Source: Aphanomyces cochlioides (Eukaryota > Oomycota > Saprolegniomycetes > Saprolegniales > Verrucalvaceae). Taken from it: DNA of 64,000 nt. Within the stretch, counting starts at the first letter, position 1. Every line of letters begins with the position of its first letter. The stretch lies in NCBI GenBank assembly GCA_019828595.1, contig JAHQRK010000032.1, forward strand, positions 62,001 through 126,000, in the 5' to 3' direction. Of this stretch, positions 23,030 to 33,212 are shown piece after piece. A program made the translations under genes and the position numbers. The notes beneath the pieces were generated by a model that was not told where the DNA came from, did not search any database, and worked only from the letters and a program-made list of their open reading frames with translations.

Positions 23030-23110
23030 GGAAAATTCGACGGGTTATATGACCAGGGATTTGACGGGCCATATGACCAGGGATTTGACGGGTCATATTG
23101 CTAGATATTC
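23030..23110. repeat. Tandem GACGGGTCATATGACCAGGGATTT repeats, cluster 1
   Basis: Three imperfect units of about 24 bp of the type 'ttatatgaccagggatttgacggg' lie between the two MULE genes. Related clusters lie at 23993-24085 and 25110-25215, the last inside an apparent transposase intron. Confidence 0.65.
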
Positions 23111-23198
23111 ATGTTGCCTATAGTTTGACACACATGCAAAGTTATCTTTTATTCGATGAAGACTAATGTATCATATGCAATTTTTCCACTTTCTTTCG

Positions 23199-25626
23199 TC
23201 AGTTTCTCATCCCGTTCGACTTCTTGCGCTTTTTTGATTTTGGACTGGGTTTGGATGAAGTTTGATTCAACAAAGCATTTGGAACCATGGAATTAGAACC
23301 ACGTTCCAAGTCTAGTGGAGTAACTGGTGTGAGGAAATCTGTGTATATCTCTTTGTACCACTGAATTTGGTAGCATTGGTCGAAGAACACTTGAGGATCG
23401 ATGTTCAACTTGTGCATACATGCAATGGCATGAATGCATGGTCTTTTGTTGTCGAACCACTGCGAGCAATCGCATGTCCTGTTGGCAATATTGACATTCC
23501 GCCATAAGTGACGATTTGGCGCAGACGCATCATCGTAAAGTGCCAAAAAGGTTTCACCAGGCTTTCATTCGTGTACCTACATGTACATACAGTAAGAAAT
23601 GCTAGACATAGGGTACTTACTTTAACTTTCTTCGACGACATTTTGTCTTTGTCCAACGCTTTGTTGAAGAAGGGAGTAATTCCAGTTGAAGGCCACGAGG
23701 ACATTTTTTCCTAATAACGAGTTAGGAGAGGGGTCAAAATCTTGTACCTTCTATCATTCACATTCTCTAGCATATGCATCATGTACTTAAAATGGAGCTG
23801 GACCACATCTGACGACCGCACCTCTTCACTTATCCAGTTATTGGCCGACTCGCTTAGGTTTGAAGTAACGTTGCCAAAAGTTGGGCACACAAAGGCGTAC
23901 GTCACCCAGCACTCTCGTGGCAATGATGAACCATTTGTCAAGTATCTATAGGCTCCTACAATAATATCAATATATACTCGCAAGTTATATGGCGGGTCAA
24001 ATGACGAGTCAATACCACCCGACAAATGGCTGACCAACATCACCCGACAAATGACGGGTCAATATCACCCGACAAATGTCGGGTAGAACAACCTGCAGCT
24101 AGACTGCCGCTGGACCGATTAACGTTCTCATTTTATCCTTACCCATATTTGTTTTCGAAAGCCTGGTTGCAAATTCCTCGAAGTGATCTGCGCTGGTTGC
24201 TCTGCACATGCCATAAGCCAACCCTTCTTCGACTGTTGTAAGAAATAACCCATTCGTGCTCCGTATGTTGGCCACAATATGACGCATACAAAATCGATGG
24301 GCACAGTATGGCAGTACTGTCTTCCATGAATATATCAGACCTAAGCACACCATCCATACTATACGCCAGTGCAAAGAAAAGTACCTTTCAACCTGTCCGA
24401 TATGACGACTGGATTGTTTGCGAATACACCAGCTTGAATTAAGTGCTTTAGAAACCAAGTCCAATTTGCACCATTCTCGACAGGCACGATGGCAAGGCCT
24501 GCAGAAGGGGTCAGTTAGTATAACGTTATATTTAAATAGCACCTAATATCAATATCGAGTTGTTGGGATCCTTTGTACTGGCGACAAGAAGCGTTCCATT
24601 CAAGTTCATCAGTCCTTTCAAGTGTGTTCCTAAAAAATAAGTTAGGAAATAAACAGTTTTGTCTACCATCCAAAGCAATGACGGGTTGGCAGTATTTTAC
24701 CGCCCTTGTACTGAATCCCGACAAAAAGAAACTTCTGTGAAAATGGCCACCAAACGACTCCACTTTGGCATAAGTTCCAGGATTCGCACTTTTGATTTTT
24801 TCAAAGTAATTGTTGAATTTTTCAAATGAGACATCTAAACCACCATAAAGGGCGAAAACGAGTGTCATTTTCGCTTTGCTTGCTGCCGATGAAGATATAT
24901 CAAGTCCGTAGGTCGACTTCACAAGCTGCATGATTTCCATGCCTTTAATTGTTCGGGGATCGTGAGTTCCTGTCGGAAACTGAGTTTTCAAGAGTCGAAC
25001 AATCTACGTCACAAAAATTAGCACTCGAACAACGATGTCACGATCCACTGGCCCATCTACCACATGTGCACTAACTTCGACATCTTAACAACAGACAATT
25101 TAGTCAATTTGGCCTAACCAGACACTTGACGGGTGAAATGACCAGACTCTTGACGGGTCAAACGACCAGACACTTGACGGGTCAAATAACCAGGCATTTT
25201 ACCGATCGAATGGACAATCGGTCAACGGGCCAGTTGGACAGTATGACGTACCATGTCGTTGTGCAGCCCTTCATGGCGACGAGTTGTTACTTCGTGGTAC
25301 AGAGTATGGTTGTGGGTCAGATCCATTGACGAAATACACAAAGACTTGTCCACGTGAACCACAGCTCGCACATAGAAACAACACTTATCAGTTCTGCAAG
25401 CCCAAGATCCACTTTTGTTGTTTCGATCCACCTGCTTGAGACTGAATCCATTAGACAAGGCCAAATAATCCAGGCATTCTCGGAGATAAAGGAGAGAGCT
25501 GAAGTTGTACGAGGTTTTGGCGTTAATTATGTCTGCGAAGATAAACTCACAGTCCTCGGTTGGAGGGAGTGTAAGCCCCAATGACACGGCCATCTTAAGG
25601 TAGTCTTCTCCAACTGTTCGCTCCAT
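23199..25626 (-). CDS. MULE transposase (FAR1-type finger, MULE core, SWIM finger)
   Basis: Minus-strand gene with many short introns; first ATG 25626 (MERTVGEDYLKMAV; an upstream GTG is not used). Exon 1 has a WRKY/GCM1-like FAR1 DNA-binding finger (WACRTDKC...THNHTL). The core shows the MULE signature: YCQPVIALDG, intron, THLKGLMNLNGTLLVA, intron, LAIVPVENGANWTWFLKHL, then NPVVISDRLKG, a 44-nt intron, LIYSWKTVLPYCAHRFCMRHIVAN. This gives the first two catalytic acidic residues (LDGTHLKG, SDR). The C-terminus has a SWIM zinc finger CDCSQWFDNKRPCIH (C-x-C...C-x-H) and a Lys-rich end (KSKKRKK). Joins across the first four introns keep frame. The stretch 23560-24100 is less certain, so small disablements there cannot be excluded. 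Confidence 0.78.
23993..24085. repeat. GACGGGTCAA / CACCCGACAAATG repeats, cluster 2
   Basis: Four alternating direct and inverted units (ggcgggtcaaatgacgagtcaa; cacccgacaaatg, repeated) can pair with each other and match clusters 1 and 3 of the same MULE. Confidence 0.6.
25110..25215. repeat. TTGACGGGTCAAATGACCAGACAC tandem repeats, cluster 3
   Basis: Four consecutive units of about 23 bp (accagacacttgacgggtgaaatg and variants). They fall in the roughly 230-nt gap between transposase exons 1 and 2, much longer than the other introns, which suggests the intron grew by repeat expansion. Confidence 0.65.
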
Positions 25627-25999
25627 TTCCCGCGGTATTTTTACTTCAGTACCGACCTCTTCACTCACTTTCCGGATATGATATTTATCCGGATGTACTG
25701 TTTAAGGCAATTATTGCCGGATACTATTCCTTCATAACAGGATGATTCCAGGAGTGTCATACCTGTTATGAAGGAATTGCTCCTTGTTCATTCTATGAGG
25801 TTTTACTGTATTACGTAGTACAAATAAAAACTCCGAGTGGAGATGCTCTGAATGTTTACAGTGAAACGATACAGAGCCTACCCACCCACCCCTGATTTCT
25901 CCTCTCGATCTGTGAACTCTCATTGTTTGCATGGGAGACAACCAGCAGACTGTTGAAAGATTTTCCAAACGAATATGGCCTCGACTTCGGTCGTTTACG

Positions 26000-27853
26000 T
26001 TAGATAAAGAAGAAGCCTTGCGACGACGACGCTTGGGGTCGATTCCCACGAGGCTCCACACCTTCCGAGACACGAAGCTGCGCCATGTGCCGTTGCGACA
26101 TATCGACCGCTACATGGAGAGAATGCACCTTGCTCGTCTCGGATTCATTGAGCAGCTTGATCAAATCAGCGTATCGAATGGCAGTCCCCTTGGCATCAAA
26201 TTGCAAGCGCACGAATGTGACGAACTTCTGTCGCGGGAATCGGTACCCAAACTGCTTGAGCACGCCTCGGAGGACATCCATGTCAATGTATCCGTCCCCT
26301 GCCACGTCGTCGTTTGCATCTGCCGCAGCCAAGGCTCGCTGCACATCTGCGACTGTCTTGTGGTTGTGGTGCAGATACAATAAAACCTGGCGCACCATGT
26401 CGTCCTTGACAGCTTGGACTTCACAAAAGTGTTCAACAATCGCACTAAGTTTGGACGCATCGACGCGGAAGACGCCGTTGATGATTGAAAACTCGCGCGT
26501 GATGTTGGGTGCAAGCACAAACGTGTTGAGGAGGAGGGGAAGACATACTCCGAGCGACTTGATCACTGCGGTGACATTGAGTCCGTCCAAGTACATGACG
26601 CACATGAGGAAGAGGGCGTAGTAAAAGCCGTTCAAGATGAAGAGCAACTGGACAACGAAATGGACAAATTTGCGGGAGAAGTACGGTAGGTGAAGGTCGT
26701 CACTGTGGAGTTTTCCCTTGCCTTTGCCCTCGTGGGATTTCTTTCCCCGTCGAGCGCGACGGCATGCAGAACTGAGCAAGCCCAAAAGCATATCGTGGGC
26801 AAAGATATGAGCGACCAGACCTCCATGGCCGTGGTGATGCGCGTGGTCACTCAATTCGTCGGCGATGTTGCGCATTTGTTCAATGGCTTGGTGTGGCACC
26901 AGTTGTGGCATTGCGGCTTCTTGTTGAGCCACATGAGACAGCGCCTTCATCAATGAAGCTGGGGATTGCATATCTCGGCTTGTCCAATTTTCGCCGAAGA
27001 CGTCAGCATGTTGGGCTGCTTGCTGGAGGAGGAGATTGACAAGGTGACGGAGGTACGCCAAAAGCAAGCACATGATAAGGAAGAGACCCATTGCGAAGGC
27101 TGCAAATTCCCCCCAACGAGTTTTGTCCGCGGATTTGAACTCGCCACCGTGCAGGAGTTCGCCGCTCAACGTGAAGAAGAGCGCGTACGCCATCATCAAG
27201 ACAACCCAAATCGAGATGTCGATGTCCACCAAATGCGCCACTTGACTGTCTTGGACATCTTCAATGTACTTGTCAAAGGGAAACAATTGCGGCAAGCCAT
27301 AAGTCCGAAGGAACAAACTCCGCAGCAGCTTCATTTTGATCGGAGTCTTCCATTTTGACCAAGTCAAATGTCGGTCAATACAAAAGGACCGTTGTGCCGC
27401 GTCAACACTCTGCTTGGCGGAGGCCAGAAGCATGTCCGAGCGGACGAAGGACGCTCTGCGGAGTTCATGATTGGGTTTCCGCAGCTGAAAGAGGATCAGT
27501 AGAGCTTGGAGCACCATGGCCAATACAGTGAAGAGAATGAGAAGATCGGCAAAATCCATTGCTTGGTAGACCTTGCCGTTCTTCTTGGCGAGCCCCGTGG
27601 CGATGCAAAATTTGACCAACAAGTAGATCAAGCCAACGATCATGAGTTCTTGCGTCGTCTTATGGAGCATGTCGGCATATTTTGGAGATCGCTTCGTCTT
27701 GTGTTCCAAGTAATGCAGAAACAACTCGAGGATGATCACAAATACCAGCACGGCGTACACAAAGAGCAGCACGCGGGACACTTCGACTTTTTCGTACGCA
27801 TCGTCATCCGATGCGCCTAGCAGACGATGGCAATAGGATCGTATATCCTCCAT
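26000..27853 (-). CDS. MLO-like membrane protein, copy 2
   Basis: 617 residues, intronless, ATG at 27853. Near-identical to copy 1 (12579-14405) over most of its length, with the same membrane-segment pattern, QELMIVGLIYLLVKF, FPFDKYIEDVQDSQVAHL, the DHAHHHGHG patch and the long EF-hand-like loop. Differences cluster in the loop after helix 5: DVFGENWTSRDMQSPASLMKAL replaces the copy 1/3 version, the FFAGFSLSLF stretch is replaced by AMGLFLIM, and the C-terminus is RPQASSSQGFFFI. The downstream 3' end is shared with copy 3. Copies 2 and 3 are in tandem about 0.8 kb apart. Confidence 0.65.
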   Translation of the reverse strand: MEDIRSYCHRLLGASDDDAYEKVEVSRVLLFVYAVLVFVIILELFLHYLEHKTKRSPKYADMLHKTTQELMIVGLIYLLVKFCIATGLAKKNGKVYQAMDFADLLILFTVLAMVLQALLILFQLRKPNHELRRASFVRSDMLLASAKQSVDAAQRSFCIDRHLTWSKWKTPIKMKLLRSLFLRTYGLPQLFPFDKYIEDVQDSQVAHLVDIDISIWVVLMMAYALFFTLSGELLHGGEFKSADKTRWGEFAAFAMGLFLIMCLLLAYLRHLVNLLLQQAAQHADVFGENWTSRDMQSPASLMKALSHVAQQEAAMPQLVPHQAIEQMRNIADELSDHAHHHGHGGLVAHIFAHDMLLGLLSSACRRARRGKKSHEGKGKGKLHSDDLHLPYFSRKFVHFVVQLLFILNGFYYALFLMCVMYLDGLNVTAVIKSLGVCLPLLLNTFVLAPNITREFSIINGVFRVDASKLSAIVEHFCEVQAVKDDMVRQVLLYLHHNHKTVADVQRALAAADANDDVAGDGYIDMDVLRGVLKQFGYRFPRQKFVTFVRLQFDAKGTAIRYADLIKLLNESETSKVHSLHVAVDMSQRHMAQLRVSEGVEPRGNRPQASSSQGFFFI

Positions 27854-28672
27854 CACGCTGACCAAGTTGGAGCAAAATTGAATTGTGAGCGACCGACAGT
27901 CTTCTGCTAACGTTATATTGACATCCAGAGAAATGAAGAAATGTAGGGAGTGACATGTGTTTCTTCCTCGACGGAACGATCATTACCGTCGCTAGAATCC
28001 ATCATCTTGGCCCTCATCGAGCTGTGTCACCGAGTAAATTTGACCTGAAGTCGACCCATGCTTGCATGTTAAACGGCGATGTGGTGAAAAGTTGCCCATG
28101 ACATTGCAGTCTCAACAACAGGAAGAGCTCAATTCGATCCAATACAGCAGAGTAACATTACAGAGAGGCGAGCCGTGTGACTTGGGACCAAGTATGTGGG
28201 ACGATGGACTTGGTGGACATGCGTGACGGCGGTGTCATCGGTAGAACAGGGGTGGAAGTCTGCAGTTTTGCAAGCACTCCTCTCTCAAGTCTTTTCAAAC
28301 AACGGTTGTGAAGAGCATGCGATGAAGAGTCTCTAGATCGAGTATTGCGATGAATTGAGATATCCGTCTGTCGAAAAAGTTTGCTCTACGATGCCATTCA
28401 AGATGGCGAAAGCCAGACATCAACGACGTAAACAGTTGGACTCTGCGTGTCATACGGAACGTGCAGGGTATTGTGAGGTCCCCAGCGGAGTTGGCCGTAT
28501 CATGCACAATAATATTGTTGCCTTAGATTGCATCCTCGCGACAAATTTCTCTAGAAAAGACTGCCAACTGACCCCCCTGATATTCAAAGGTGCTATCTTG
28601 GGACTTTCTTGGTACGAGGCAAAATTTAGGCCCTCAAGCAGACGCCGTGGTGCTGACAGTTGGAGAATTTTA
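27854..28672. other. Spacer between MLO-like copies 2 and 3
   Basis: Contains the 5' flank of copy 2 (similar to 14560-14720 upstream of copy 1) and the 3' flank of copy 3. No gene: a plus-strand frame running from 28355 into copy 3 is a shadow of the membrane protein. Confidence 0.5.
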
Positions 28673-30529
28673 TTAGATAAAGTAGAAGTCTTGCGACGAC
28701 GACGCTTGGGGTCGATTCCCACGAGGCTCCACACCTTCCGAGACACGAAGCTGCGCCATGTGCCGTTGCGACATATCGACCGCTACATGGAGAGAATGCA
28801 CCTTGCTCGTCTCGGATTCATTGAGCAGCTTGATCAAATCAGCATATCGAATGGTTGTCCCCTTGGCATCAAATTGCAAGCGCACGAATGTGACGAACTT
28901 CTGTCGCGGGAATCGGTACCCAAACTGCTTGAGCACGCCTCGGAGGACATCCATGTCAATGTATCCGTCCCCTGCCACGTCGTCGTTTGCATCTGCCGCA
29001 GCCAAGGCTCGCTGCACATCTGCGACTGTCTTGTGGTTGTGGTGCAGATACAATAAAACCTGGCGCACCATGTCGTCCTTGACAGCTTGGACTTCACAAA
29101 AGTGTTCAACAATCGCACTAAGTTTGGACGCATCGACGCGGAAGACGCCGTTGATGATTGAAAACTCGCGCGTGATGTTGGGTGCAAGCACAAACGTGTT
29201 GAGGAAGAGGGGGAGGCACATACCAAGGGACTTGATCACTGCTGTGACATTGAGTCCGTCCAAGTACATGACGCACATGAGGAAGAGGGCGTAGTAAAAG
29301 CCGTTCAAGATGAAGAGCAACTGGACAACGAAATGGACAAATTTGCGGGAGAAGTAAGGCAGGCGAAGGTTGTCACTGTGGAGCTTTCCCTTGGCTTTGC
29401 CCTCGTGGGATTTCTTTCCCCGTCGAGCGCGACGGCATGCAGAACTGAGCAAGCCCAAAAGCATATCGTGGGCAAAGATATGAGCGGCCAAACTTCCATG
29501 GCCGTGGTGATGCGCGTGGTCACTCAATTCGTCGGCGATGTTGCGCATTTGTTCGATTGCTTGGTGGGATGCCAGTTGGGGCATCTCGGCCTCCTGTTGA
29601 GCGACATGACCGAGTGCTTCCAGCATGACAGGAGGGGATCTCATATTGCGGCTAGTCCAGTTGGCGCCGAGGACGTCTGCGTACTGGGCGGCATGCTGGA
29701 GGAGGAGATTTACAAGGTGACGGAGGTACGCCAAGAGCAAGCACATGAGCAGGAACAGGCTTAAGGAAAAGCCCGCAAAGTCCACCCAACGAGTTTTGTC
29801 CGCGGATTTGAACTCGCCACCGTGCAGGAGTTCTCCGCTCAACGTGAAGAAGAGCGCGTACGCCATCATCAAGACGACCCAAATGGAAATGTCGATCTCG
29901 ACCAAATGCGCCACTTGGCTGTTCTGGACGTCTTCAATGTACTTGTCGAATGGAAACAATTGCGGCAAGCCATACGTCCGAAGGAACAAACTCCGCAGCA
30001 ACTTCATTTGAACCTGCGTCTCCCATTTCGTCCATGCAAAGTACCGATAAAGCCAAAAGGACCGTTGGGTTGCGTCAACACTCTGCTTGGCGGAGGCCAG
30101 AAGCACATCCGAGCGCACGATCGATGCTTTGCTGAGTTCTTGGTTGGGTTTCCGCAGTCGAACGAGGATCAGTAGAGCTTGGAGCACCATGGCCAGTACT
30201 GTGAAGAGAATGAGAAGATCGGCGAAATCCATGGCCTGGTAGACTAGACCGTTCTTCTTGGCGAGGCCCGCGGCGATGCAGAATTTGACCAACAAGTAGA
30301 TCAAGCCAACGATCATGAGTTCTTGCGTCGTCTTGTGGAGCATGTCGGCATATTTTGGAGATCGCTTCGTCTTGTGTTCCAAGTAATGCAGAAACAACTC
30401 GAGGATGATCACAAATACCAGCACGGCAAATACAAAGAGCAGCACACGGGACGCTTCGACTTTTTCGTACCCATCGCCACTTGATCCAGCCAACAAACGA
30501 TGGCAGTAGGCAGACACGGTGTCCTCCAT
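28673..30529 (-). CDS. MLO-like membrane protein, copy 3
   Basis: 618 residues, intronless, ATG at 30529. A mosaic: its C-terminal end (HSLHVAVDMSQRHMAQLRVSEGVEPRGNRPQASSSQ) matches copy 2. Its middle (FSLSLFLLMCLLLAYLRHLV, HAAQYADVLGANWTSRNMRSPPVMLEALGHVAQQEAEMPQ) matches copy 1. Its N-terminus (MEDTVSAYCHRLLAGSSGDGYEKVEASR, RLRKPNQELSKASIVRSDVL, WLYRYFAWTKWETQVQ) is its own. That pattern points to gene conversion or unequal exchange among the three copies. Domain features are as in copy 1. Confidence 0.65.
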   Translation of the reverse strand: MEDTVSAYCHRLLAGSSGDGYEKVEASRVLLFVFAVLVFVIILELFLHYLEHKTKRSPKYADMLHKTTQELMIVGLIYLLVKFCIAAGLAKKNGLVYQAMDFADLLILFTVLAMVLQALLILVRLRKPNQELSKASIVRSDVLLASAKQSVDATQRSFWLYRYFAWTKWETQVQMKLLRSLFLRTYGLPQLFPFDKYIEDVQNSQVAHLVEIDISIWVVLMMAYALFFTLSGELLHGGEFKSADKTRWVDFAGFSLSLFLLMCLLLAYLRHLVNLLLQHAAQYADVLGANWTSRNMRSPPVMLEALGHVAQQEAEMPQLASHQAIEQMRNIADELSDHAHHHGHGSLAAHIFAHDMLLGLLSSACRRARRGKKSHEGKAKGKLHSDNLRLPYFSRKFVHFVVQLLFILNGFYYALFLMCVMYLDGLNVTAVIKSLGMCLPLFLNTFVLAPNITREFSIINGVFRVDASKLSAIVEHFCEVQAVKDDMVRQVLLYLHHNHKTVADVQRALAAADANDDVAGDGYIDMDVLRGVLKQFGYRFPRQKFVTFVRLQFDAKGTTIRYADLIKLLNESETSKVHSLHVAVDMSQRHMAQLRVSEGVEPRGNRPQASSSQDFYFI

Positions 30530-30763
30530 CTCTGCGCGCACTCTATAAATTGAGTTCTGGGTAGTAATACCATAGTGCAGATCCTTATCCTCGCGACCAT
30601 CTCTTGCTTACAGTACAGTGCTGTACGTCCAAATTTCAAGCAGAGAGCGAGCCACATTCGACACATGCCATCGTAAAAAATTGATTAATAAAAACTAAAA
30701 TTAAAAAAAATACAAAAAGAATTTTTACTAAATTCTTTTACGATACAAGCTGTCTGCCTAACA

Positions 30764-31341
30764 GCTTGGTCGAGAAATTATTTGAAAGCAACTGTGGTAC
30801 AGTTGTTTTGTGCCCAAATACAATTGTACTGGAGAGGATGTATTATCCGGATAATTATCCGGAGACTTGACATGTAATTTCCTTGAATGAACATTGTGTT
30901 GAGAGCACTTCACGATGCTCCATCATACTATTGAGAGGGCACACAATCGATCTCCGCGGAGGCTAGGCAGCTTGCATTCTGATGCCACTGGCACCCACAA
31001 CAGGTGGATGAATGGCAATTCGTGGAGCGCCAGTGCATCAGCAGGGAAGCTGCTCTGACTTCGATGAGATTTGCAAATCCTCTCGCGGTGTACAAAGTAT
31101 GAAAGGGCGGGTGACTATTGAGTTTCGAGCGACAGATCTTTGCGGTCAGCTTCACTTGGTACGTCTTGGCCTTGGACGATTATTCCATCGTGAGATGCTC
31201 TCAACACAATGTTCATTCAAGGAAATTACATGTTAACTCTCCGGATAATTATCCGGATAATACATCTTCTCCAGTACAATTGTATTTGGGCACAAAACAA
31301 CTGTACCACAGTTGCTTTCAAATAATTTCTCCTGCTTGGTC
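30764..31341. mobile_element. 562-bp MITE with about 135-bp TIRs and 8-bp duplication
   Basis: The element proper is 30772-31333. Its ends are long inverted repeats (GAGAAATTATTTGAAAGCAACTG inward, then GTGCCCAAATACAATTGTACTGGAGA, then the palindrome CCGGATAATTATCCGG, then CATGTAATTTCCTTGAATGAACATTGTGTTGAGAGCA in pieces). The flanks repeat GCTTGGTC at 30764-30771 and 31334-31341. The 280-bp interior has no gene. The 8-bp duplication fits hAT or MULE mobilisation. The embedded ccggataattatccgg and the finger-free interior resemble the ttatccgg motifs of the local MULEs. Confidence 0.85.
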
Positions 31342-32284
31342 GCGTTGCACGCGCTTGGTAAGAAATGGGTCCATCATGATGTCCAAGTTAGTCCAAGGAA
31401 TTATCGCGGCCATTTTGACTGGTTCGATAGAAAATCCAAAGTGCAAAAGATAAGCTGACGCTTGCCGCAACGACGAGCTTATTTCGACCAGAGAATGGAG
31501 ATACAACCAGGAGAGACGATCCAAATGGAAGCAAACCGAGTGTTCTGTACGTCTGACCAAGTGACGAACACAGCGGCGTCAACACGGTCGTTGGAATATC
31601 CCTTTGAAATTTTCGTTCAATGGGTTCCACAACATCCAAACGTGACAGGGGAGACCGCAGCCAAAAGTGCACAGGCTCGTCGACCTGTTGTCGTGGTTGT
31701 TGTAGTGTCTTGTGAGAGGAGGGGTGTCACTTTTGCCGACCGGAGAAACTATGATATCTCATCTAAGAAAACGTCCCGTCGTCTGCCAATCATGATTAAC
31801 TATACTTGACTGTGGGATCATAAACATGGTCGGTTATCATTTTGACTTGAATAAATTATACTATAAGTTTCATCATATAAAAATATTTTTAGCCTATCAC
31901 AGCTCAGGAAATATTGTCCTGACAATATTTTGACTTCATTCTACTATACCATAGTTTAACCAACAGAGGTCGACATCGACCGTACTTACGGATATTTTTC
32001 CGGAAAATATGCAATTATTGTCAACCTTGAAAATAGTGATATCATGTCAGACCAGTGAAGTCCGAGCTTCTCGCCGCAAGAAAGAGGGGTGGTGGAATGG
32101 TTTGAGGTCGCATGGAGATTTTATGTGATCGAGACGCAAAACAAGGAAATGGGAAAGCGCTGCTATGGGTTGAAAGTCCACAGTAGTTGACCGCTGCAGG
32201 GGGGAGATGGTAATGATAACCGGCAAGGAGGTTGGTTGCTCGGTTGCTCGGTTGCTCACGAGCTGCGCCTAGCGTTGGCTGGAG
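31342..32284. other. Non-coding stretch
   Basis: No gene that I can support. It holds small open frames on both strands without motifs, a short palindrome aaatattgtcctgacaatattt near 31909-31930, and AT-rich sequence at 31830-32040. Confidence 0.4.
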
Positions 32285-33082
32285 TTGGCGAGGGCAATTG
32301 ACGGTGGGGGGTTTCGACAGAGCCATGGAACCCCCGCAAACTTATTGGCGCTTAAACTGTTTCACTCGGGACGCCACAAACTTAAGGGTTCATTCAACGC
32401 TAAATTGGAAAGTTTTGCTCTTGACTACTCCCCCTCTCTCTACCCTAGTCACGCATGCAAGCTCATCATTAGCTTTAACCTCTCCCCTTTGAATGGTTCA
32501 CACACTCTGCTCGCTTCCTCAATTGGTTGGGATCTCGATGAAATACTGCTGCAGGCTTTCGTGCACTCCCGGCCGTCTTGTCGGCCCTCCTTTATTGGTG
32601 AGCGTTGTGCTGGCTTGTTGCGCTCGGTCTTTTCTACTCGAGCCGCACGCGGCTTGGCGAAAATCCCTCGACAGTCAGACCCTGATCGCATTGTCTCCCG
32701 CGGTTGGCTATCGTCTGCCCATAGAATTTTCTTCTTTGCGCCCGAAATTGTGTTGGATCGGTTGCGCAAGCGGCGGCTCGCTTTGCCACAAACCACCTCT
32801 GGTAGGTCGCGGCACCACAGACACAAAGAACTGCCAACCCAGAAGACAAACTGGCTGAACTGCATGTACTTGAATCACAAGAAAATTTTGCATGGAGGTC
32901 ACATTAGTCAGCCATTGCCGTCATTCGTACTTGTTGTGCTACTCTTCGGAGCTCGGCCAAAAACGAAACTTCACACCCAATCGCAAACCACAAAGTGTAC
33001 GCCGCGAGGACAAGGACGTGCCAAGATAAACAACGGCTTGCTATCGCCACCACCAGTTAAATCGTCACTGAAATATATCATT
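32285..33082 (+). other. Long unrecognised open frame
   Basis: An open frame runs from 32285 and would continue to 33154 (289 codons). It has no domain, signal or repeat that I recognise, the antisense strand is also open for 138 codons, and its end would overlap the terminus of the PIF-like element at 33083. The composition (Arg, His, Leu, Ser rich) looks non-coding. It may be part of an older element into which the PIF-like element inserted. Confidence 0.2.
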
Positions 33083-33212
33083 AGACAAATTCTGCTAAAT
33101 AGAAATCCTTGTGAGAAATTGCTTGTGGGGATCACACAGGGAAATATCCGGTAAACTTTTTGACATTCGGAACACACACAAGCCAGACCTTTTCCCAGTG
33201 ACGCTGAGGTGG

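Larger units (their letters stand above)
21754..25782. mobile_element. Near-complete Mutator-like element (MULE), 4029 bp
   Basis: Both ends read inward as (g)CAATTCCTTCATAACAGG, then ATGACACTCCTG, then GGAATCATCCTGTTATGAAGGAAT, then a ttatccgg-type motif. The TIR of about 80 bp thus contains its own inverted repeat. The left copy has a 9-bp insertion (tttcgacct). The flanks carry a 10-bp direct repeat CTTGTTCATT at 21744-21753 and 25783-25792, the 9-10 bp duplication expected of Mutator insertions. Inside are a transposase gene and a small zinc-finger/coiled-coil gene, both on the minus strand, plus three clusters of TTGACGGGTCA-type repeats. High end similarity and an intact duplication indicate a fairly recent insertion. 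Confidence 0.88.

Noticed and set aside
25110..25215. Possible CRISPR-like array
   Set aside because: Units are contiguous tandem repeats without unique spacers, inside a eukaryotic transposon.
28355..29056. 233-codon plus-strand frame
   Set aside because: Overlaps MLO-like copy 3 antisense, and the same shadow appears over copies 1 and 2.
31388..31672. 94-codon minus-strand frame with a hydrophobic stretch
   Set aside because: No homology recognised, overlapped by an antisense frame, no splice or start context.
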